Source: a virus
Strand: one strand, 5' to 3'
IMG/VR virus record: IMGVR_UViG_3300026097_000015
Coordinates: 1 to 64,000 of that record
DNA: 64,000 bases
Shown here: in pieces, positions 1 through 8,000 of the stretch
Layout of the letters: each line of letters opens with the position of its first letter
Numbering within the stretch: the first letter of the stretch is position 1
Program-made: the position numbers and the translations under genes
The notes under the pieces: model-generated
Database searches by the model: none
The model's input: only the letters and a program-made list of their open reading frames with translations
What the model was told of the DNA's origin: nothing

Positions 1-111
1 GAGTATGTGCCCAAGAAGGACACAGTCGAGTACACCGTATTCGTTCGCTTCGGTATTCAGTGGGAGGAAGAGGATGCAGTAGCATATGCAGACGCAGCTG
101 CTGACAGCTAA
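1..111 (+). CDS. C-terminal end of a structural protein, probably the major capsid protein (partial)
   Basis: The frame is open from the window edge to a TAA at 109-111, leaving the last 36 residues, which are acidic and end in an alanine-rich stretch. Codon use (gtc, gac, ttc, cgc) is more GC-rich than in neighbours, as in the major tail protein gene, which fits a highly expressed virion protein. It lies directly before a strong terminator and the head-tail connector genes, the usual place of the major capsid gene. The identity is inferred from position; the fragment is too short for a family call. Confidence 0.6.
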   Translation, partial: EYVPKKDTVEYTVFVRFGIQWEEEDAVAYADAAADS

Positions 112-130
112 TCCCTGATCACATGTACTA

Positions 131-164
131 GAGGGGCAGGGCACATTCGCCCTGTCCCTCTTTA
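131..164 (+). terminator. Intrinsic terminator after the capsid gene
   Basis: A 12-bp stem (131-142 with 149-160, one G.U pair) closes a 6-nt loop and is followed by TTT. It sits 20 bp after the stop of the capsid-like gene and just before a new promoter, so it separates the capsid transcript from the connector genes. Confidence 0.8.
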
Positions 165-170
165 CATTTC

Positions 171-179
171 TGGTATAAT
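171..179 (+). promoter_or_regulatory. Extended -10 promoter (TGGTATAAT) for the head-tail connector operon
   Basis: TG-G-TATAAT with no evident -35 box, 10 bp after the terminator. The predicted start near 186 gives a short leader that contains AAGGAG before the ATG at 198. Confidence 0.7.
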
Positions 180-197
180 TTAATAAGAAGGAGTGTC

Positions 198-593
198 ATG
201 ACAGAGACAAACAAAAGCAAAAAAACAAGCACGGGTAAGACTAATGCCAAAGAAACAAAGTCAGATGATAGCCTAATCACTGCTGCTTCAAAAAGAAAAA
301 CACCAAAAACAGAAAAAGACGTTTTGGGCCACACAGAGTCTGGAGCAATCGGAACAGCCAAGCAAGAGATAAAGCCTAAAAAGGTAGCTTCAAGTACAGG
401 AAAAGCTTCAGCAAAAAAGAAAGCTCCAACAGTAGCAGTTTACTCTGAAAAGAATGTAAGCTGGTCAGGGGTTGGAAAAGTATATAGAGGTTATAATATC
501 GTAACCCAGGAACAGGCAGACAAATGGTTAACTCGTAATCATTGTCGTCTAGCTACTCCAGAAGAAGTAGCACAGGAGTTTGGAGAAGGTTAA
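198..593 (+). CDS. Lysine-rich protein after the capsid gene, function unknown
   Basis: 131 residues; ATG chosen because AAGGAG lies about 5 nt upstream. The first ~75 residues are Lys/Ser/Thr-rich and look disordered. Residues ~85-131 form a compact domain with WSGVGKVYRGYNIVTQEQAD and a conserved-looking RLATPEEVAQEFG end. Small proteins in this slot, between capsid and connectors, are often capsid accessory proteins. I do not recognise the family; a virion or assembly role is inferred from position only. Confidence 0.6.
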   Translation: MTETNKSKKTSTGKTNAKETKSDDSLITAASKRKTPKTEKDVLGHTESGAIGTAKQEIKPKKVASSTGKASAKKKAPTVAVYSEKNVSWSGVGKVYRGYNIVTQEQADKWLTRNHCRLATPEEVAQEFGEG

Positions 594-597
594 TTAA

Positions 598-1476
598 ATG
601 CAAAAATTAAGAGTGGCACCCTATGACTTGTCTGTAACCTTGGAGGTATCATCTCCAAATACAGAGTATGACTATACTATTACAGACTTGTCAGACAAAT
701 CTGTGCTATCTCTTAGCGTAAACTCTAATACAGACTCTCAGGTAGAAATACCTCTGTCTGCAGAGTTTGATACAAATTATTTAATCGAAATCGACGGAGA
801 AGAAGCTGAGGTTGAGGTAGTAAGACCATACGTAGACCCCAACAGCATGGCGACCTCTTCCTCGGATATATCTGCCTACACTAAGAACGAAGAGCTTGCA
901 AGAGCGGTGATTGATTCCATAATCACCGAAGGATTTTATTATAAGAAACACGTATTGCAGACCTCGGGTCTTGGTGCAGATTTTTTACCACTATGGTCAA
1001 ATGCCAAGAAAATTTTGAGGGTATACGAAAACAATGTTTTAATCTATGACTCAGTAGACCCAGATAGCTATGATAGAGCTTTCGAGATAACAGCAGATAA
1101 AACAGCTATTACAGAAACATCGCCAGGACTAAGAAACAGAAGAGAAGGTGCTGCCGTACAGCTACCCTCAGCTGGCTCTGACTGGCTAGACATAAAATAC
1201 ACCTTTACAGGATTTCCCAAAACCTATGACTATATTATAGTTTTCGAAGAAGGCTATCGCAATGTACCTTCAGATATTCAAAGAGCGACAGAGCTTTTGG
1301 TAGAAGACATCGCATGCGGTAAGCTTGATTATTTCAAGAGATATGTAACTCAATACGATAACGATCAGTTTAAGATTAAGTTTGATGGTAAAACATTTGA
1401 GGGTACGGGAAACATTGTTGTAGATAAAATATTGTCTAAATATGCAAGGGGTATAAGAACTCTAGGAGTCTTATAA
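598..1476 (+). CDS. Head-to-tail adaptor-like protein with N-terminal beta domain
   Basis: 292 residues. The first ~80 residues are beta-rich and read like a small Ig-type or sandwich domain. The C-terminal third (IQRATELLVEDIACGKLDYF onward) has the helical pattern of head-tail connector proteins of the HK97 gp6 / lambda gpW neighbourhood. It begins 4 bp after the previous gene and its stop overlaps the next ATG (TAATG), so the genes are translationally coupled. The adaptor role follows from fold impression and gene order. Confidence 0.6.
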   Translation: MQKLRVAPYDLSVTLEVSSPNTEYDYTITDLSDKSVLSLSVNSNTDSQVEIPLSAEFDTNYLIEIDGEEAEVEVVRPYVDPNSMATSSSDISAYTKNEELARAVIDSIITEGFYYKKHVLQTSGLGADFLPLWSNAKKILRVYENNVLIYDSVDPDSYDRAFEITADKTAITETSPGLRNRREGAAVQLPSAGSDWLDIKYTFTGFPKTYDYIIVFEEGYRNVPSDIQRATELLVEDIACGKLDYFKRYVTQYDNDQFKIKFDGKTFEGTGNIVVDKILSKYARGIRTLGVL

Positions 1477-1922
1477 TGGACTGTAATACTAATGACTACC
1501 TATTCCCCATGGTCATTGATATTTATTATCCTATAACTGACGTAGGTCCATACGGTAACTCTAATCGTCAATGGATTTTTGACAAGAGTGTCCCCTGCCA
1601 CATTCTTCCCGCAGGGTCTAACTCAAAAGAAGAGATAAGGCCAGATATTTTAATAACTCAGGATACCTTGCTGACAGGTAGAGTAAAAAGCGATATCAGG
1701 ATCTCTAGCAGGAATGAGCCAAACGCAATTACAAATATTTTGCTCACCAACTTAAGAGATGCCGAATGCAATGAACTTTATGTTGAGACCTCTGGGCCTA
1801 GGACAGGAAAGTCCACAATATTTGAGGCAGCCACTCAACAACCTTACCTGGGAGCATTTGGCGGAATTGAATTTTACAAAGTAGTTTTGAGAAGATCAGA
1901 GAATCAGGCAACGGACGTATAA
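1476..1922 (+). CDS. Head closure / stopper-like connector protein
   Basis: 148 residues starting at the ATG that overlaps the previous stop by one base. The sequence is mostly beta (ILITQDTLLTGRVKSDIRIS) with a compact end, as in head-completion proteins that plug the connector after packaging. Gene order adaptor-stopper-neck-terminator-major tail protein is standard for siphoviruses and supports the call; no diagnostic residues are visible. Confidence 0.5.
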   Translation: MDCNTNDYLFPMVIDIYYPITDVGPYGNSNRQWIFDKSVPCHILPAGSNSKEEIRPDILITQDTLLTGRVKSDIRISSRNEPNAITNILLTNLRDAECNELYVETSGPRTGKSTIFEAATQQPYLGAFGGIEFYKVVLRRSENQATDV

Positions 1923-1923
1923 G

Positions 1924-2601
1924 ATGCTAAGGGTACAGTTTGATGATGGACAGTTTGCAAGAGAGATGAATAATATCGTAAAGTATGCCACAGGCTTCTT
2001 GGAGGGTGCTCAAGCAGGAAAAACTCAGCTATTTCATTTGATAGCAAACGAAACTATTGAGCTTGTGAAGCAGTACATTGACTCCTCAGCCAGAACAAAC
2101 CCAGCAGCATTGCATCACGTTTATGAATGGTATCAAACGGGAAGTCCAGATGCCAGACTTTTTGATATAGATTACACAGTTAGTAATCTTGGCCTATCTT
2201 TTAGGTCTACGTTCTCTCAATCTATTAGCATAAAGAACGGATCGAATGTTCCCTTTTTCGATAAAGCTAGGCTAATGGAAGAAGGAACCCCTGTAGTAAT
2301 TAGGCCTAAGAATTCTCAAGTCCTTGTCTTTAACGACGAGGGGCAGGAGGTCTTCACCAAGAAGCCAGTAACAATAGAAAAACCTGGAGGAAATACTGAT
2401 GGAGAGTTTGAAAGAGCTTTCGACTTATTCTTCGCATCATACTTTTCTCAAGCTTATTTAAGGTCAAGCGGAATCATGGACTTTATTCAATCTCCAGTGG
2501 CTTTTAAAAATAACATGCGAGCAGGCAAGCGAGGTGGAAAGGCCAAAGGGTATCAGACAGGGTATAGATGGATAGCTAGTGGAGGAATGAATAAAAATTG
2601 A
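1924..2601 (+). CDS. Neck / tail-completion protein candidate (HK97 gp10 position)
   Basis: 225 residues, starting 1 bp after the preceding stop. It has an N-terminal helical region (~1-60) and a basic C-terminus (RAGKRGGKAKGYQTGYRW). Proteins of this size and charge at this position are usually neck or tail-completion proteins linking head and tail. It overlaps the following TTG start by 4 bp (TTGA). The role is inferred from order. Confidence 0.5.
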   Translation: MLRVQFDDGQFAREMNNIVKYATGFLEGAQAGKTQLFHLIANETIELVKQYIDSSARTNPAALHHVYEWYQTGSPDARLFDIDYTVSNLGLSFRSTFSQSISIKNGSNVPFFDKARLMEEGTPVVIRPKNSQVLVFNDEGQEVFTKKPVTIEKPGGNTDGEFERAFDLFFASYFSQAYLRSSGIMDFIQSPVAFKNNMRAGKRGGKAKGYQTGYRWIASGGMNKN

Positions 2602-3146
2602 CAGTAATTAATACACCAATACTTTGGATTAACGAGTATCTTAAAGAAAAGATAAGTGAAGACGTATTTGGTTCTACAAATGCAGTTCCCTTCTTGCCAA
2701 CTGGGCCTTCGATCATTAATGCTATAACTGAGCAGTTTGTCAGCAATGAAGAGGAAGTGATTGCCGTCTACGATAGAATGTTTCGTAAAAGAAAAAGAGC
2801 ATTTCCTCACATAAAATGTGAACAAGTTTTGTATTATTTCTATGCAAACGGCAGCAACGACAAGCTTAATATGATTAAGATTCAAGAAGCAGTAATGCGA
2901 ACAATGGATAACGAAGATGAAACTGCCGAAGACCTAAACAAATGGGCAGCTCAAAAGGGTTCTATAACCTTTAATGACTATGTCAATGGAGTCCCTCAGA
3001 CAGTCACAGTGACCCCTGATTTCTACTTTCACGGATTTAAAATTTATCATTTAGAAGAAGCTAGGGATATCATTGATTTTGGAACCGCAAGAACTTTTGC
3101 GGCAAACAAAATAATTATTGACTATGATTATCATAGAATAGATTAA
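2598..3146 (+). CDS. Tail terminator-like protein
   Basis: 182 residues from a TTG at 2598 overlapping the previous TGA; the weak start suggests coupled translation. Its place just before the major tail protein gene is that of the tail terminator (lambda gpU type), which caps the tail tube before head joining. The N-terminus (PILWINEYLKEKI) and alternating beta/helix pattern fit, but no signature motif is visible. It is followed by an 80-bp gap holding the next promoter. Confidence 0.5.
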   Translation: MTVINTPILWINEYLKEKISEDVFGSTNAVPFLPTGPSIINAITEQFVSNEEEVIAVYDRMFRKRKRAFPHIKCEQVLYYFYANGSNDKLNMIKIQEAVMRTMDNEDETAEDLNKWAAQKGSITFNDYVNGVPQTVTVTPDFYFHGFKIYHLEEARDIIDFGTARTFAANKIIIDYDYHRID

Positions 3147-3168
3147 TTGTAAAAAATACAAAAACTAA

Positions 3169-3177
3169 TGATATAAT
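3169..3177 (+). promoter_or_regulatory. Extended -10 promoter (TGATATAAT) for the major tail protein
   Basis: TG-A-TATAAT, no clear -35. The predicted start near 3184 leaves a ~44-nt leader ending in AGAGGTG 7 nt before the ATG at 3228. Confidence 0.7.
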
Positions 3178-3227
3178 TGCATTGAGGAAACACGCCTACT
3201 TACTATATAGAAAAAAGAGGTGAAAAA

Positions 3228-3863
3228 ATGGCATATACACGTGGTTCGAGTGCTAACATTATTGTTGGTGCAGCAGCACTATTTGCATATGAGCCTGTCG
3301 CAGGAGCTTCCGAGCTTACAGACAGCGACCTGCCCGACTACGTTGACGGAACATCATTCAAGGACACCTTGGATGACGACGCAGACTTCCGCAATGTTGG
3401 TTACACCATGAATGGTTTGGAAGTTGTTTTCCAGCCAGACTTTGGTGAGGTACAGGTAGATCAGCTTCTTGACGTTGCAAAGCTTTACAAGCAGGGCATG
3501 CAGGTAAACCTAAACACTGGTTTTGCTGAGTCAACCCTGGAGAACCTATTGTTCTCTATTGCTGGCAAGGACGAGGACTTGGAAACAGTATCAGGTAACC
3601 CATCACTTAACCTGTCCGCAGGTGACATCGGTGAGGTTCCAGTCGAGCGTGGCCTAGTTGCAGTTGGCCCAGGCTCAGGAGATGCTACACTTTCAGAAAA
3701 CTTGGAGCGTATTTATGTTGCGTTCCGTGCACTCTCAATTGAGAATGTTACAGTTTCTGCAAAGCGTGACGAGCCTACAATGTACGAAGTTTCATTCCGT
3801 TTGCTTCCAAACGATACAGCTTCATACGGTAAAATTGTAGACCGTACAATCACAGCTAGCTAA
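3228..3863 (+). CDS. Major tail protein
   Basis: 211 residues; the ATG follows AGAGGTG. This subunit polymerises into the tail tube. Support: its own promoter and a strong terminator directly after it, codon choice distinctly more GC-rich than neighbours (as in the capsid fragment), and position between terminator-like and chaperone genes. The sequence is acidic and beta-rich, with a C-terminal MYEVSFRLLPNDTASYGKIV typical of tail-tube strands. A short frame overlapping its start at 3220 is spurious. Confidence 0.8.
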   Translation: MAYTRGSSANIIVGAAALFAYEPVAGASELTDSDLPDYVDGTSFKDTLDDDADFRNVGYTMNGLEVVFQPDFGEVQVDQLLDVAKLYKQGMQVNLNTGFAESTLENLLFSIAGKDEDLETVSGNPSLNLSAGDIGEVPVERGLVAVGPGSGDATLSENLERIYVAFRALSIENVTVSAKRDEPTMYEVSFRLLPNDTASYGKIVDRTITAS

Positions 3864-3882
3864 TTTTTAGTTAACAGTCTTA

Positions 3883-3909
3883 AACCGCCCCCCAAGTGGG
3901 GCGGTTTTT
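3883..3909 (+). terminator. Intrinsic terminator after the major tail protein
   Basis: A perfect 9-bp GC-rich stem (3883-3891 with 3898-3906), 6-nt loop, then TTTTT ending at 3909. The U-tract runs straight into the next extended -10 element (TG at 3909-3910), so the end of one transcript and the promoter of the next share bases. Confidence 0.9.
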
Positions 3910-3917
3910 GCTATAAT
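3909..3917 (+). promoter_or_regulatory. Extended -10 promoter (TGCTATAAT) giving a leaderless mRNA
   Basis: TG-C-TATAAT overlaps the U-tract of the preceding terminator. The last T of the hexamer is 3917 and the ATG of the chaperone gene is 3924, exactly 7 nt on, where transcription would normally start. No ribosome-binding site fits between them. Confidence 0.75.
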
Positions 3918-3923
3918 GGGGTA

Positions 3924-4601
3924 ATGGCTACCAAGATCTACGATTCTGACTTTATCAATCTAGTCGACGGTACCGAATTGTATATTACACCATTAAAAAT
4001 TAAATTCTTAAGAGAGTTTATGGAAGAGTTTAATGCTGTAAAAGAATCTAAAGATGACGGCGAGGCTATCGGCTATTTAACGAGGTGTGCAAAAATATGC
4101 ATGAAGCAGTATTACCCCAAAATACAAACTATAGAAGAGCTAGAAGACTCAATAGATATGCCAACAATTTATAAAATATTAGATGTTGCTGCTGGAATTA
4201 AAATAAATGAAAACTCAGACGAAAAGGTAAAAGATCAGGCAACCGACAGCGGCTCTTCCTGGGAAGATTTGGATTTAGCCAGGCTAGAGTCTGAAGTGTT
4301 TTTACTCGGTATCTGGAAAGACTATGAGGAATTAGAAACATCCTTGTCTATGCCAGAGCTAATAGCCACTCTTGGATCAAAAAGAGAATTAGACTACGAA
4401 GAAAAAAAGTTTTTAGCAGCTATTCAGGGGGTAGATTTAGACAAAGAATCTGGAAAACAAGACGATTGGGAGAAAATGAAGGCGAGAGTCTTTAGTGGCG
4501 GAGCTACAGATAACCCTAATGACATCATGTCTTACCAGGGAAACAAGGCAGCAAAAGCGGGCTTTGGCATAGGCATGGGACTAGATTACGAACAAGTGTA
4601 G
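3924..4601 (+). CDS. Tail assembly chaperone, long form (G-T like)
   Basis: 225 residues. Residues ~1-95 are clearly paralogous to the next gene: both carry DGT-x-PLKI-x-LREFM-x-F near the start and a P-T-(I/V)-Y-K-I motif near residues 85-92. The remaining ~125 residues, absent from the paralogue, are acidic/helical and end in a Gly-rich tail (GFGIGMGLDYE). This matches the G-T fusion that other siphoviruses make by -1 frameshifting, here encoded directly. It should bind the tape measure during tail assembly. The start appears leaderless. Confidence 0.7.
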   Translation: MATKIYDSDFINLVDGTELYITPLKIKFLREFMEEFNAVKESKDDGEAIGYLTRCAKICMKQYYPKIQTIEELEDSIDMPTIYKILDVAAGIKINENSDEKVKDQATDSGSSWEDLDLARLESEVFLLGIWKDYEELETSLSMPELIATLGSKRELDYEEKKFLAAIQGVDLDKESGKQDDWEKMKARVFSGGATDNPNDIMSYQGNKAAKAGFGIGMGLDYEQV

Positions 4602-4619
4602 TAAAATACGGACCCTTTG

Positions 4620-4628
4620 TGATATAAT
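4620..4628 (+). promoter_or_regulatory. Extended -10 promoter (TGATATAAT) for the short chaperone and tape measure
   Basis: TG-A-TATAAT 18 bp after the long chaperone gene. The predicted start near 4635 gives a leader with a small hairpin (4635-4649 region, GGTCT with GGACC) and AGAGAGGAAA before the ATG at 4666. Confidence 0.7.
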
Positions 4629-4665
4629 TGTATAGGTCTAGTTCGGACCACAAGAGAGGAAAATA

Positions 4666-4986
4666 ATGGCGACAACAGTCAACGAAAAGAAAACAGTCAC
4701 ACTTATTGATGGCACTAAGGTTGAGGTTCGTCCACTAAAAATATCCCTTCTTCGTGAATTCATGAAGAGGTTTGAGGGCATTGCTGCGGTGGCGGAAGAT
4801 AACGATAAGTCAATGAATCTGCTTATGGAGTGTGTACAAATCGCTATGCGTCAGTACAAGCCTGAGCTTGCAGATGACAAGGAAGGCCTAGAAGAAAACC
4901 TAGACCTTCCAACTGTTTACAAGATTGTCGAGGAAGCATCTGGAATTAATATGAGCCAGACTCCTGTCGGCAACCTTGGCAAATAA
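4666..4986 (+). CDS. Tail assembly chaperone, short form (G like)
   Basis: 106 residues, preceded by GAGAGGAAAATA. It matches the N-terminal half of the upstream gene (shared DGTKVEVRPLKI / LREFM block and LPTVYKIVEEASGI block) but stops after NLGK. Only 19 bp separate its stop from the tape measure, so there is no room for a downstream frameshift extension. Having its own promoter and a good ribosome site would let it be made in excess of the long form, as lambda gpG is over gpGT. Codon use is GC-richer than in the long paralogue. Confidence 0.7.
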   Translation: MATTVNEKKTVTLIDGTKVEVRPLKISLLREFMKRFEGIAAVAEDNDKSMNLLMECVQIAMRQYKPELADDKEGLEENLDLPTVYKIVEEASGINMSQTPVGNLGK

Positions 4987-5005
4987 CTCAAAGAGGTGCT
5001 AGCGA

Positions 5006-8000
5006 ATGGCTGATATTCAGTCAAACATTAATATAAATGTAGACACTACGAATGCTACAGCGGCAATTCGTAATCTACAGGCTCAGATATCAGCATTCCA
5101 TCAGCAAATGCAGAAGTCGGGGTCTGCGGCAAATGCCGCAACCTCGGCTAACATGCAGCGTAACTTAATAAACTCTGTCAACGCTACCAAAAAATTCTCT
5201 GCCTCTATGGCAACGGTAAGCACACAAACAGAATCTTTTACAAATTCCTTAGAAAAAAACAAGCTGTCCATGGGGCAGTACTTCAGATATGCAGGGGCAT
5301 CTACCAGATCCTTCGGACGCCTATTTAAGAGCGAGTTCAATACAATCAGCCAAGTTGCTGAGTCTCGTGTAAGAACTTTACAAACTCAATATGTCAAGAT
5401 GGGCCGTGACGCCAGCGGTGCCATGAAGGCACTTAAGGTCAGGCCCCTGTCCCTTGATATGCAAAACCTGTCTACTCAGACAATGGTGGCTGCACAAAAA
5501 CAACAAATTTTTAATCAACTGTTAAGGCAAGGATCTACAAACCTTCTAAACTTCGGTAAAAATACTCAGTGGGCTGGTCGACAGCTAATGGTCGGATTCA
5601 CCATCCCCTTGGGCATTATGGGAATGACTGCTGTAAAGGAATTCCAGAAAATTGAAGAACAGGTTATTAAGCTAAAGCGTGTCTATGGGGACATGTTTAC
5701 CACAAACGCAGAGACTGACAGGGCGGTAGAGCAAGTTAGAATGCTTGCTGAAGAATTTACCAAGTATGGTATTGCCGTAGAGTCGACAATTGGCCTAGCG
5801 GCTAGCGTAGCCCAAATGGGTAACGTTGGTGCAGACATGGTTAATCAGGTTACAGAAGCCACAAAGCTTGCAGTTCTTGGAGGCATGGAACAAGAGAAGG
5901 CTCTTGACACAACCATCTCACTAACGAATGCTTTTGGAATTGCTACTGAAGACCTTACCGATAAAATTAACTTCCTGAACGCAGCAGAAAACCAAACAAT
6001 TCTTGCAATTGATGACTTTACTGAGGCCGTCCCTAAAGCTGGTGCTGTAGTCGCACAGCTCGGGGGAAGCGTAGAAGATCTTGCATTCTTTCTAACTGCT
6101 ATGAGGGAAGGTGGTGTTAATGCGTCGCAAGCGGCTAACGCCTTAAAGTCATCCCTAGCACGACTAGTTAACCCAACAGAAAAGGCTCAAGAAGACCTCA
6201 GGGCCTTGGGGATTGACGTTCTTTCAATTGTAGAAGGTAACGTCGGAGACCTTAAGGGAACTATTATGGACCTTGGGGTTGCCCTAGACGAACTGCAACC
6301 ACTTCAGCGTTCTCGGGCATTGGAAGAGCTTTTTGGTAAATTCCAGTTTGCAAGAATGTCTACACTGTTCAACAATATTGCCAGAGAAGGCTCTCAGGCT
6401 CAAGAGATCTTAAAACTAACAGGCAATACTGCGGCAGAGTTACAAATACTTGCTGATAGAGAGTTGTCTAGAGTAGAGGAATCTCCAGCTACGAAACTGC
6501 AAAAGCAGGTAGAAAAGCTGCAAGCCGCACTAGCTCCAATTGGGGCCGAGTTTATTAAGCTGGTTACTCCTATTGTAGAGTTTTTCACTAATTTACTTAA
6601 AAAGTTTAATGAAATGGACGACGGAGCAAAGTCTTTCGTAACTGGATTAATCACGGTCCTTGGGCTAATAGCCCCAGTAGCTATCATGACTTTCGGTCTA
6701 GTTGCCAACGGTATTGCAAACTTGATGAAAGCTTTTAACGCCTATCGGTCATTCCTACAAATTCTTAGTGGATCAAACAGAAGTGTGGTTACTAGCACTC
6801 AGTATATGACTCAAGAGCAGCTAGAGGCCGCATCTGTAGCCACAAATCTGGGTCAAGCCCATCAGCATTTGGCACAACAGTTTACGGTAGAAGCAAGTGC
6901 TTTAGAAAAGCTAAGAGCAGTATATCAAGCAGCGACACTAGAGATGCAAAGATATAATGCAGCCAGTGCCGTTGTTCCCGCACGAGCAGTAAGGCCACCA
7001 ATAGCAAGAGCTACGGGTTCTAGGAGAGCTTCTTCTCCAGGAGGGCCCTTAGGATTTAATAAGGGAACCTTAAATGTACCAGGCCCGAGGGGTGCAGGAG
7101 ACATTGTTCCAGCCGTACTCTCTCCAGGAGAGGCGGTTATTCCAGCAAGGCAATCTCAAAAATATTCAGGCTTTATTGAAGATATTATGAATGATCAGGT
7201 TCCAGGCATGATGTTCGGAGGATTTGCCAGCATGTTTGGGATGAGGGGAATGCTAGGCAGATCTAGAGTTGCCACAAGAATGAGCAGTGACGCTTTTAGA
7301 GGGTCTCTAAGGTCTGGAGATTTAAACTATAAGAGCGGATTTGCCACGGGAACTGGTGCAGACTTCACAGATCGCATGGGTAGGCCGATGAGAGAGCATC
7401 AGCTAATGCGTAGGCAGGCTGAGAAAAAACTTTATGGAACCCCCTTAGGAAGTAATGATCCTTCAATGCGTCCGACCTATGGATCGGTTGCGACTACTCC
7501 ATTACAAAGAATTTTAAACCTAATCTTTGGCGGAAGAAAAGGTCGTCAGTTTAATCAGGTCACCAACCCTATGGCATCAAATCTGGATCAGTATGGTGAC
7601 ATTTCCTTAATCGGTAAGAGAGGTATGAATCAGAGAGCCTCTACCTTTGTAGGCGATACGCTTCTAAAATATTCAAAGAATCCAGCATGGCTAAAGGGCA
7701 CGTCTCCAATGAAGGGGGCTACATCTAGTCAGCTAGGCACCGCAGGCTTTGATTCATTCAGCAAACCATTTGGAACAAACAGGACAGCTGACGGAGGAAC
7801 AAGCGTCAATTCCGCACCCTCTTACATTGAAGCTCAAACTATGGGTGGCTTTAACTATAGGGAAATAGATAAAATTGTTACCAGAGACCCAGCACTAAGA
7901 AAACAGCTTAAGGCTGAGCTAGGTGCAGCAGGTCTCGGAGGCGTCAGGGTTGGAGGCCCAGGATTTGTATCTAATCTATTAACAAAGCTGGGCGTTCCTG

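Noticed and set aside
3220-3411. Frame overlapping the start of the major tail protein gene
   Set aside because: The tail protein frame has the ribosome site, the coding bias and full length; this one does not.
4590-4666. Programmed -1 frameshift between the two chaperone genes
   Set aside because: The second gene has its own promoter and start and repeats the N-terminal domain rather than extending the first.
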